From NCBI GenBank assembly GCA_020051025.1, contig JAGVJS010000153.1:1-8638 (forward strand): DNA of 8,638 nucleotides. Direction: 5' to 3'. A model generated the notes under the pieces. The model saw nothing but the letters and a program-made list of their open reading frames with translations, was not told the DNA's origin and did not search any database. Shown piece after piece: positions 1 to 7,803 of this stretch. This DNA is from Sphingobium sp. (GTDB lineage Bacteria > Pseudomonadota > Alphaproteobacteria > Sphingomonadales > Sphingomonadaceae). The position numbers and the translations under genes are program-made. Position 1 is the stretch's first letter; each line of letters opens with the position of its first letter.

Positions 1-1191
1 ATGATACCAGCGCCAGGCTTCCGGGTTGATCGGCTCGCCCACCGTACCGAGCAGGCGCAGCGATTTGCGGCTGGTCGCGCGCACGAAATCGTCGCCCTCC
101 TTCATCAGCGCGCGCAGCGCGGTGGGGGCGGTGAAGATGGTCTGGACCTGATGCCGGTCGACCACCTCCCAGATGCGGCTGGGGGTCGGCCAGTTGGGAA
201 CGCCTTCATATATCAATGTCGTCGCGCCATTGGCCAGCGGGCCATAGACGATATAGCTGTGCCCTGTGACCCAGCCGATATCGGCCGCGCACCAGTAAAT
301 ATCGCCCGGGCGATAGTCGAAGCAGAGTTCGTGGGTCAGCGCCGCCCACAGCAGATAGCCGCCGGTCGTGTGCAGCACGCCCTTGGGCTTGCCGGTCGAG
401 CCGGAGGTGTAGAGGATGAAGAGCGGATCTTCCGCCTGCATCGGCTCGGGCGGGCAATCGGCCGTCACCTTGGCCGCTTCCTCATGCAGCCACAGGTCGC
501 GCCCCTCCTCCATCGCGATCGCGCCGCCGGTCGCCTGCACCACCACGACCTTGCGGACGCTGGTGCAATGTTTGAGCGCGGCGTCGACATTGACCTTGAG
601 TGGGACCGTCTTGCCGCCGCGCCGTCCTTCATCGGCGGTCACGACGATATTCGAATCGCAATCCTGGATGCGACCGGCCAGCGCATCGGGGGAAAAGCCG
701 CCGAACACCACGCTATGGACCGCGCCGATCCGGGCACAGGCGAGCAGGGCGAAGGCGGCCTCCGGGATCATCGGCAAGTAGATGGTGACGCGGTCGCCCT
801 TCTTCGCGCCGGCGGCTTTCAGCACATTGGCAAAGCGGCTCACCTCTTCATGCAATTGTCGATAGGTGAACCGGCGCGGCTGCGCATCGGGCGAATCGGG
901 TTCCCAGATGATGGCGGTGTCATCTGCGCGTTCCGCCAGGTGGCGGTCGATACAGTTGGCGCTGACGTTCAGCACGCCGTCGGCGAACCATTTCACGCCG
1001 AAATCGGCTTCGGCAAAGCTGCTTTCATTGGTTCTGGTCGGCGGCGTGATCCAGTCCAGCCGCTGCGCCCGTTCCAGCCAATAATTGTGGGAATCTGCGG
1101 TCGAGCGGGCATAATCGGCGTCCCGGGCCGCCCGGTCCATCAACGCACCTGCGGCCCATTCCTCCGGTACAGGGAAGAAAACGTCAGACAT
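1..1191 (-). CDS. acs: acetyl-CoA synthetase (acetate--CoA ligase), N-terminal part, cut by left edge
   Basis: Activates acetate with ATP to acetyl-AMP and then forms acetyl-CoA in the cytoplasm; it belongs to the ANL adenylating family. I translated the whole minus-strand frame: 397 codons without a stop, ending exactly at base 1. The start [12 protein letters not shown] is typical of Acs. The adenylation P-loop [10 protein letters not shown] lies at residues 262-271, followed by [18 protein letters not shown], and GEPINPEAW at 387-395. These positions nearly match those I recall for the roughly 650-residue enterobacterial enzyme. About 250 residues are missing, including the rest of the adenylation domain and the C-terminal lid carrying the lysine that is acetylated in the family. 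The start is supported by an AAAGGA-like Shine-Dalgarno sequence about 7 nt upstream. The gene is divergent from fzlA. Propionyl-CoA synthetase is a less likely alternative. Confidence 0.96.
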   Translation of the reverse strand, partial: MSDVFFPVPEEWAAGALMDRAARDADYARSTADSHNYWLERAQRLDWITPPTRTNESSFAEADFGVKWFADGVLNVSANCIDRHLAERADDTAIIWEPDSPDAQPRRFTYRQLHEEVSRFANVLKAAGAKKGDRVTIYLPMIPEAAFALLACARIGAVHSVVFGGFSPDALAGRIQDCDSNIVVTADEGRRGGKTVPLKVNVDAALKHCTSVRKVVVVQATGGAIAMEEGRDLWLHEEAAKVTADCPPEPMQAEDPLFILYTSGSTGKPKGVLHTTGGYLLWAALTHELCFDYRPGDIYWCAADIGWVTGHSYIVYGPLANGATTLIYEGVPNWPTPSRIWEVVDRHQVQTIFTAPTALRALMKEGDDFVRATSRKSLRLLGTVGEPINPEAWRWYH

Positions 1192-1375
1192 CAGGCATCC
1201 TTTCCATCACGAAACCATTATTCCTGCCTCTTCTATCGCCCGATCCCTGGAACCGAAAGGCCGGACCATGCCGTTTGTCGCCATCCTTTTGGGTAATATC
1301 GCCGTATCGCATCCCTATCGCGGCACCATTTTGCCGCTTTCCCCGCGGCGCGCCCGCGCCTAACAGGAACAGTCT
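1192..1375. promoter_or_regulatory. divergent intergenic region between acs and fzlA
   Basis: These 184 nt must carry the promoters of two divergently transcribed genes, since acs reads left and fzlA reads right. I see ribosome-binding sites at both ends (AAAGGA-like before acs, AGGA about 8 nt before the fzlA ATG), but no -35/-10 pair with good spacing on either strand. A 31-residue open frame at 1268-1363 has no recognisable product and is not called. The regulatory role is inferred from gene orientation only. Confidence 0.4.
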
Positions 1376-2047
1376 ATGTGGTTGCTCTATCAATTCCCGC
1401 TCTGCCCCTTTTCCCGCAAGGTCCGGCTTCTCCTGGGCGAGAAGGGGATCGGCTATGATCTGGTGCGTGAATCGCCCTGGGCCATGCGCGACGAGTTTCT
1501 CGATCTGAACCCGGCCGGCACCACCCCGGTGATGGCGGAGGAGGAAAAGGGCGTGACCCTGATCGACAGTCAGGCGATCTGCGAATATTTCGAGGAGACG
1601 GTCGAAAAATTCCCGCTCATCTCCGGGACTGCTGCCGGGCGGGCGGAAGTGCGACGGCTGACCGCCTTTTTCGACCAGAATTTCTACGGCGACGTGGTTG
1701 GCCCGCTGCTGCACGAGCGGATGAAGAAGCGGCTGATCGAGCGGGCACCGCCCGACGCGCGCATCCTGCGCGAGGCGATGAAGCGGGCGAATGTCCATAT
1801 GGATTACATGGACTATCTGCTCGACCATCGCAGCTGGATGGCAGGCGGCACGCTGAGCCTGGCCGATATCGCGGCGGCGGCGCATCTGTCGGTGGCGGAT
1901 TATCTGGGCGGGATCGACTGGGCCGGGCATGAACCGGTCAAGCGCTGGTATGCGGGCTTCAAGTCACGCCCGTCCTTCCGCCCCTTATTGTCCGAACGGA
2001 TGGAGGTCATCACCCCGCCGGCCCATTATGAAAAGCCCGATTTCTGA
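1376..2047 (+). CDS. fzlA: FzlA-type GST-fold protein, FtsZ-associated cell-division factor
   Basis: 223 residues with a glutathione-S-transferase fold. A thioredoxin-like N-terminal domain covers about residues 1-78, with CPFS at 10-13, the likely cis-proline segment TTPVM at 49-53 and the DSQAICEYFE helix at 64-73. An all-helical C-terminal domain follows, containing SLADIAAAAHLSVADYLG at about 161-178. Two traits point to FzlA of alphaproteobacteria rather than a detoxifying GST: the SRPSFRPLLSER segment (198-208) and the tail PPAHYEKPDF. Both resemble Caulobacter FzlA as I recall it. In Caulobacter, FzlA binds FtsZ, promotes curved filament bundles and sets the constriction rate. The ATG is supported by AGGA about 8 nt upstream. 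It stands alone, divergent from acs and convergent with the cyclase gene. The fold is certain; the FzlA assignment rests on sequence memory, and a generic GST is the alternative. Confidence 0.85.
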   Translation: MWLLYQFPLCPFSRKVRLLLGEKGIGYDLVRESPWAMRDEFLDLNPAGTTPVMAEEEKGVTLIDSQAICEYFEETVEKFPLISGTAAGRAEVRRLTAFFDQNFYGDVVGPLLHERMKKRLIERAPPDARILREAMKRANVHMDYMDYLLDHRSWMAGGTLSLADIAAAAHLSVADYLGGIDWAGHEPVKRWYAGFKSRPSFRPLLSERMEVITPPAHYEKPDF

Positions 2048-2063
2048 AGGCTGTTCATGTGAC

Positions 2064-2100
2064 GCGCGGATGGTTTGAGATGAGTCGCGCCTGATTTTTT
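2064..2100 (+). terminator. possible Rho-independent terminator of fzlA
   Basis: Seventeen bases after the fzlA stop, GCGCG (2064-2068) can pair with CGCGC (2086-2090), plus one G-T wobble inside. The loop is about 15 nt, and a run of six T at 2095-2100 follows. The stem is short and the T-run begins 4 nt after it, so this is a weak terminator call, supported by its position between convergent genes. Confidence 0.45.
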
Positions 2101-2106
2101 CCTGTC

Positions 2107-2124
2107 CCCCGGCCTGCGCCGGGG
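2107..2124. repeat. perfect 7-bp GC hairpin between convergent genes
   Basis: CCCCGGC (2107-2113) and GCCGGGG (2118-2124) are perfect complements around a CTGC loop. It lies 16 nt past the cyclase stop on the minus strand and just after the T-run on the plus strand. There is no T-run after the hairpin on either strand, so it is not a classical intrinsic terminator. It could protect 3' ends or be a copy of a short dispersed hairpin, which one window cannot show. Confidence 0.5.
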
Positions 2125-2140
2125 AACGGCATCTCTGGAT

Positions 2141-3313
2141 TCAATCCGTTTCCGCGGCCAGATAAACGCGGTTTCGGCCATGTTCCTTGGCCAGATAGAG
2201 GGCGCGGTCGGCGGCCTTGAGAGCGCCGCGCGGATCGTCATAGGCCAGCACATTGGCGACGCCGGCGGAAAAGCTGACCCGGTCCATCCGTTCGCCATTG
2301 GTGCGGTTGACGAGGCTGCGATTGGCCAGATCCTCACGTACACCGTCCACAACCTCGCAGGCTTCGGCGGCGGTCTTGCCGCGAAACAGCATGACGAACT
2401 CCTCGCCGCCGTGTCGGGCCACATGGCAGCGGTCGTTAGAGGCCTTGGCCAGCAGGCCGGCGACGAATTTCAGCACCCGGTCGCCGGTGTCATGGCCATG
2501 GGTGTCGTTGATATGCTTGAAATGGTCGATGTCGCAGAAGGCGACCGAGAGCGTTTCGCCGCCTTCCTGCGCCTGCGCCATTTCCTCGCGCAGCACGCCT
2601 TCGAAGGCGCGGCGGTTGGGCAGGCCGGTCAGATGATCGTGTTCGGCGGCGCGACGGGCATTTTCCAGGCTCGACTTGAGCGCCTGCGTCTGCTTCTGAT
2701 TTTCGCGCAGCTGGCTTTCGACCTGACGGGTCTTTTCCACCATGGATCGGGTCAGGCCGACCAGGCGGGCGAGCACCGGCTCATTGTCGCGACCTTCGCC
2801 CAGATCCTTGGCCTGCTCTTGCAGCGCGGCGCCATAATCCTTCGCGCTGTTGCGCGATTCGTGCATCAGGCCGGTGAACTGGGTGAGATTTTCTTCCACC
2901 TTGTCCAGCATGGAGGCCAGCGATTCGGGTGTCACTTCATCGGCCCGCTGTTCGGCCGCGATCGTCTCGATCCAGCTGTTGGTGATCTTGCCGCGCTCCA
3001 TCATCACGGCCTTGATCGCCTTTTCCACGCCGATATTCGCGCCGGTCAGATAGTCCAGCGCGACACTGAAGTTGATGGGCGTAAGGTCCAGATCATGGGC
3101 GAAGAGAAAGTCCCCGATGTCGCTGTAAAGCTGCTTGCGACGATTAATCTCGCGATGGGCGGCTGTGCCGTTGCGCGGACGCTGCTCATCTTCGTCTTCG
3201 ACGACACTCTCCTCGGATTTGCCTGAAAACCCCCTGGCCCAACGTGCCAGACGGTCGGTCAGCCCATGTTGTGGGCTCGCGGAAGATGGTTGTGCCCCGT
3301 TCATGGCCATCAT
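2141..3313 (-). CDS. GGDEF-domain diguanylate cyclase, cytoplasmic
   Basis: 390 residues; expected to make the second messenger c-di-GMP from two GTP. The C-terminal GGDEF domain spans about 224-387. It has DHLTGLPNRRAF at 226-237, metal-binding aspartates in FCDIDHFK (D261, D263), FKHINDTHGHDTGD at 265-278 and the signature GGEEF at 302-306, so catalysis looks intact. The spot for the RxxD inhibitory I-site, just before VARHGGEEF, reads NDRC, so product inhibition at that site is probably absent. Residues 1-60 are polar and low-complexity, 61-190 are helical with no recognised sensor domain, and about 190-223 is a likely coiled coil leading into GGDEF. I see no membrane segment or EAL domain. 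Start is uncertain: ATG at 3313, 3310 or 3304, none with a good Shine-Dalgarno sequence. It lies 82 nt downstream of lysR on the same strand and could share its transcript. Confidence 0.93.
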   Translation of the reverse strand: MMAMNGAQPSSASPQHGLTDRLARWARGFSGKSEESVVEDEDEQRPRNGTAAHREINRRKQLYSDIGDFLFAHDLDLTPINFSVALDYLTGANIGVEKAIKAVMMERGKITNSWIETIAAEQRADEVTPESLASMLDKVEENLTQFTGLMHESRNSAKDYGAALQEQAKDLGEGRDNEPVLARLVGLTRSMVEKTRQVESQLRENQKQTQALKSSLENARRAAEHDHLTGLPNRRAFEGVLREEMAQAQEGGETLSVAFCDIDHFKHINDTHGHDTGDRVLKFVAGLLAKASNDRCHVARHGGEEFVMLFRGKTAAEACEVVDGVREDLANRSLVNRTNGERMDRVSFSAGVANVLAYDDPRGALKAADRALYLAKEHGRNRVYLAAETD

Positions 3314-3338
3314 AACGGCCGGCGTGAAACAAGGTTAA

Positions 3339-3394
3339 GGGACCGGCAGCGAAATAATCGGGCGGGTGGATGGCATCCGGCAGGCGCCGGTCCC
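3339..3394 (-). repeat. 9-bp inverted repeat between lysR and the cyclase gene
   Basis: GGGACCGGC (3339-3347) and GCCGGTCCC (3386-3394) are perfect complements separated by 38 nt. The spacer holds a second palindrome, GGATG-G-CATCC (3368-3378). The element starts 1 nt after the lysR stop and fills most of the gap before the cyclase start. No T-run follows on the minus strand (it reads TTAACC), so it is a weak terminator candidate. It could instead attenuate or stabilise a lysR-cyclase transcript. Confidence 0.4.
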
Positions 3395-3395
3395 G

Positions 3396-4277
3396 TCAGA
3401 TGTCCGCGCTGACCAGCCAGTCGCGGAAAATGCGCACGGCGCGGGTCTGGAGCGCGCGCGGGCGACAGACGAAGAAATAGCGATAGGGGCTGTCGACATG
3501 GATCGGGAACAGCCGCACCAGCCGTGGATCATGCGACTGTTCATAATGGCTGGCGTGCATCACGGCGACGCCCAGCCCCTGCGCTGCGGCCTCCAGCATC
3601 AGCTGGCCCGAATCATAATTGTCCACCGCCAGCGGTTGCAGGTCGGGCAGGCCGGCCGCTTCCTTCCATGCGTCGAAGGACAATGCCATGTCGCGATGAA
3701 GCAGCACGGTCTGCTGCGCCAGTTCTTCCGGCGAAGTCAGGGCATGCGGCCCTTCCAGCAATTCCCGCCGGCCGATCAGATAGACCTGCTCATGGTCCAG
3801 TTCATGCGCGTAGAGGGCAGGATCGATATCCTTGGCCATCAACACGATGGCCGCGTCCAGCCCTTCACCCAGGCGCGCGACGGCGTGGGGCGTGGTTTCG
3901 ATGTCGATATGCAGTTGGGGATGTTGTTTCCGCAAATGGCCGAGATGCGGGAAAAGGCGCTGGGTCGCGAACAGCGGCATCACCGCCAGACGCAGGCGTA
4001 ACTGGTTGCCGCCGCTCTGGATATTCTCCAGCGCCTGTGAAAGGGAATCCAGCGCGGGCGCGATATCGTCCAGTAGCCGTTGTCCCTCGGCATTGATTTC
4101 CAGCGCCTGATGCTTGCGGTCGAACAGCGGGCGGCCGATGAACCGCTCCAGCGCCTGAACGCGGCGACTGAGTGCCGGCGTCGAGAGGGCGAGTTCCTCC
4201 GCTGCCGCCTTGACGGACCCCAGGCGTGCAACCTGAACAAAGGCCTCCAGGGCCGTAAGGGGCGGCAATCTGCGCAT
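3396..4277 (-). CDS. LysR-family transcriptional regulator (GcvA-like subgroup)
   Basis: 293 residues, the normal length of the family. An N-terminal winged helix-turn-helix lies at about 5-63, with LTALEAFVQVARLGSVKAAAEEL followed by the recognition helix STPALSRRVQALE and the wing GRPLFDRKHQALEI. A linker helix (about 64-88) leads to a periplasmic-binding-protein-like effector domain (about 93-290) that includes RLGEGLDAAIVLM and AAAQGLGVAVMHASHY. The opening LPPLTALEAF resembles regulators of the GcvA/AmpR type. Its ligand and targets cannot be read from the sequence. It is divergent from the CDC48-like gene across 336 nt that contain repeated TTGCAA/TGCA motifs, which makes that gap a plausible operator region. 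The cyclase gene follows on the same strand. The ATG at 4277 has only a weak ribosome-binding site. Confidence 0.95.
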   Translation of the reverse strand: MRRLPPLTALEAFVQVARLGSVKAAAEELALSTPALSRRVQALERFIGRPLFDRKHQALEINAEGQRLLDDIAPALDSLSQALENIQSGGNQLRLRLAVMPLFATQRLFPHLGHLRKQHPQLHIDIETTPHAVARLGEGLDAAIVLMAKDIDPALYAHELDHEQVYLIGRRELLEGPHALTSPEELAQQTVLLHRDMALSFDAWKEAAGLPDLQPLAVDNYDSGQLMLEAAAQGLGVAVMHASHYEQSHDPRLVRLFPIHVDSPYRYFFVCRPRALQTRAVRIFRDWLVSADI

Positions 4278-4354
4278 ATCTCGTCAAATATCAAAGCCGG
4301 TGCGCTGCGCCGCGTCATTGATTCTTGTCACGCGCCGCACGAACCGGGGTTCAA

Positions 4355-4487
4355 GCATCCTCTCCCCACTGAGCAGGAAAATGGGACAAATGGCAAGATG
4401 CATTTTTTGCAACTCGCCGATTCTTTTCGCACTTGCAAAAAAACGTGCCGCACTGCACATAGGACGTGCCTTTCAGGCATCCTCTCC
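4355..4487 (+). repeat. 11-nt direct repeat GCATCCTCTCC, two exact copies
   Basis: GCATCCTCTCC occurs at 4355-4365 and again at 4477-4487, start to start 122 nt apart, in a gap with no protein gene. The CCTCTCC core, read as RNA, could pair with purine-rich ribosome-binding sites. The first copy lies between GGGG (4346-4349) and CCCC (4364-4367) and could be shown in a 14-nt loop. The second begins on the 3' arm of a small hairpin and runs into the single-stranded stretch before the terminator. Confidence 0.55.
4403..4442. repeat. 10-bp perfect inverted repeat, possible operator
   Basis: TTTTTTGCAA (4403-4412) and TTGCAAAAAA (4433-4442) are perfect inverted copies separated by 20 nt. Further TGCA cores lie at 4399-4402 and 4454-4457. 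The two TTGCAA hexamers start 26 nt apart, a little over two helical turns, which suits a dimeric or tetrameric DNA-binding protein. The element is between the divergent lysR and CDC48-like genes, where LysR-type regulators often bind their own control region. The second TTGCAA could also serve as the -35 element of the putative sRNA downstream. Confidence 0.45.
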
Positions 4488-4528
4488 TAAAACTTTCAGG
4501 GCTGGTCTTCGGACCGGCCCTTTTTTTT
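4465..4528 (+). ncRNA. putative trans-acting small RNA ending in an intrinsic terminator
   Basis: A strong plus-strand terminator lies here although no protein gene reads into it, since lysR at 4277 points the other way. Directly upstream are the parts expected of a compact bacterial sRNA. There is a 5' hairpin (TGCCT at 4467-4471 pairs with AGGCA at 4475-4479, loop TTC), then an unpaired CU-rich stretch with CCTCTCCT at 4481-4488 that could block ribosome-binding sites, then the terminator hairpin and eight T. The 5' end is a guess from a possible -35 TTGCAA at 4433 with a poor -10 (CATAGG at 4458). The RNA could also start further upstream and include the first CCTCTCC copy. The arrangement resembles alphaproteobacterial sRNAs with anti-Shine-Dalgarno motifs such as the suhB/mmgR (alpha-r8) group, but I cannot assign a family. 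Confidence 0.5.
4499..4528 (+). terminator. strong Rho-independent terminator with UUCG loop
   Basis: GGGCTGGTC (4499-4507) pairs with GACCGGCCC (4512-4520) over 9 bp with one G-T wobble. It is closed by the extra-stable C(TTCG)G tetraloop and followed at once by eight T (4521-4528). It ends transcription on the plus strand, 85 nt before the CDC48-like start codon, so that gene needs its own promoter downstream of the terminator or depends on read-through. Confidence 0.9.
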
Positions 4529-4613
4529 GGTCGCACCATCTGATCGCTTGCCCCTTTTTACCCGCCGCGGTGTTTCCTACATCGTTACGGAACGACAAAG
4601 ACGGGGACGATGC

Positions 4614-6908
<2,295 letters not shown>

Positions 6909-6920
6909 TGCGGCCATGCA

Positions 6921-6957
6921 GCGGGGGCGGTGGATTGAACCCATCCGCCGCCCCCGC
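6921..6957 (+). terminator. strong GC-rich hairpin after the CDC48-like gene, no T-run
   Basis: A 15-bp stem pairs 6921-6935 with 6943-6957 around a 7-nt loop (TGAACCC), with one G-T wobble. The outer ten pairs are GCGGGGGCGG with its complement. It begins 12 nt after the stop codon. Only GTT follows, so intrinsic termination is uncertain. It may stop 3' exonucleases or act with Rho, and it separates the ATPase from the methyltransferase gene 135 nt downstream. Confidence 0.6.
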
Positions 6958-7043
6958 GTTCATGACAGACATGTTGCAAAGCCGCTTGCCAGAAAGGCCC
7001 GGATTTGCAAGGCGTTCTGGATGATTCACACAGGCGGATGTTG

Positions 7044-7691
7044 ATGGCCTCCACTCCATATAAGAAGACCAAGAAGGCCAAGGCCGGCGCAGGGAAGTCC
7101 GGTTCCTTTTTCAGCCAGTGGGGCATGTTCTTTCGCCAGTTCATCAAGCATCCCGGCATGATCGGATCGGTCATTCCGTCCTCGGCGACGCTGGTGGACC
7201 GGATGCTGGACCAGGTGGACTGGCGTAATACCCGGCTGTTCGTGGAATTTGGTCCGGGCGTGGGCACCTTCACCCGGCCGATCCTAGACCGGTTGCCGGC
7301 CGACGCGACTTTGCTGGCGATCGACCTCAATCTGGATTTCGTCGCCTATCTGGAGGCGGAGATTGACGATCCCCGCCTGCGCGTCGTCCATGGCTCCGCC
7401 GCCGACATACGCCGCTTCATCAAGGAAGCGGGCCATTATCAGGCGGACTATGTGCTGTCGGGCATTCCTTTCTCGACCCTGCCACAGGGCGTGGGCGAGG
7501 CCATCTGTGCCGAAACGCGGCGCGCGTTGCGGCCGGGGGGCGCCTTCCTCATCTATCAATATTCGCGCTTCGTGCTGCGCTTTCTGAACCCGATTTTCGG
7601 CGATGTCAGTGATGCGCTGGAATGGCGCAATATCCCGCCATGCCGGATGATCCGGGCGGTGCGGGAAGAGGAACTGGCGCAGGCGGCCTGA
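7044..7691 (+). CDS. class I SAM-dependent methyltransferase, phospholipid N-methyltransferase-like
   Basis: 215 residues with a Rossmann-type SAM fold. Motif I is EFGPGVGTFT at 68-77, the acidic end of strand 2 is AIDLN with D94, and a motif-IV-like segment LSGIPFSTLP lies at 138-147. RALRPGGAFLIYQYS follows at about 160-174. The phrase HPGMIGSVIPSSATLVDRML before motif I matches the phospholipid N-methyltransferase group (COG3963; Rhodobacter/rhizobial PmtA-like and KsgA-related), which methylates phosphatidylethanolamine. The substrate is inferred, not shown. The N-terminus is lysine-rich (residues 6-17), which could help contact acidic membrane lipids; there is no signal peptide or membrane segment. 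I chose ATG at 7044 because AGGCGG lies 6 nt upstream; the ATG at 7038 directly abuts that site, and a TTG at 7005 would add 13 residues. rRNA dimethyltransferase is a less likely alternative. Confidence 0.85.
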   Translation: MASTPYKKTKKAKAGAGKSGSFFSQWGMFFRQFIKHPGMIGSVIPSSATLVDRMLDQVDWRNTRLFVEFGPGVGTFTRPILDRLPADATLLAIDLNLDFVAYLEAEIDDPRLRVVHGSAADIRRFIKEAGHYQADYVLSGIPFSTLPQGVGEAICAETRRALRPGGAFLIYQYSRFVLRFLNPIFGDVSDALEWRNIPPCRMIRAVREEELAQAA

Positions 7692-7698
7692 CGGATTA

Positions 7699-7727
7699 TT
7701 GATTCAGGTTAATATCGTTTCAATATT
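7699..7727 (+). promoter_or_regulatory. possible sigma-70-type promoter for the LuxR-like gene
   Basis: TTGATT (7699-7704) and AATATT (7722-7727) are separated by 17 nt and each match 4 of 6 consensus bases. The interval also contains a short imperfect palindrome, AATAT-N7-ATATT, centred near 7719. Transcription would begin near 7734, leaving a leader of about 70 nt. This is a pattern match only, but the low-GC patch stands out in its GC-rich surroundings. Confidence 0.35.
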
Positions 7728-7803
7728 GGTCGCTCCTGACCCCCTGCCCATTTGACTCTGCGGGAGCTTTGGCTCAGTCGGATCGGGGGTATTGGGGGTT
7801 TCT

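Noticed and set aside
1..1296. 431-codon open frame on the plus strand
   Set aside because: It is antisense to acs, whose minus-strand translation is a clear acetyl-CoA synthetase over the full length. Long antisense frames are expected from GC-rich third positions.
1268..1363. 31-residue open frame upstream of fzlA, possible leader peptide
   Set aside because: There is no recognisable product, no attenuator-type codon run and no terminator or antiterminator pair after it. A short frame of this size is common by chance.
1184..1930. 248-codon open frame on the minus strand
   Set aside because: It is antisense to fzlA and overlaps the acs start. Its composition is shadow-like and it has no domain.
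2180..3226. 348-codon open frame on the plus strand
   Set aside because: It is antisense to the GGDEF cyclase gene, has no recognised domain, and is a codon-bias shadow.
3366..4001. 211-codon open frame on the plus strand
   Set aside because: It lies opposite the LysR gene, whose helix-turn-helix and effector domain are clear.
4548..4582. TTGCCC and CTACAT as a promoter for the CDC48-like gene, including a heat-shock type
   Set aside because: The spacing (23 nt) fits neither sigma-70 nor RpoH-type promoters. A promoter must lie after the terminator, but I cannot place it.
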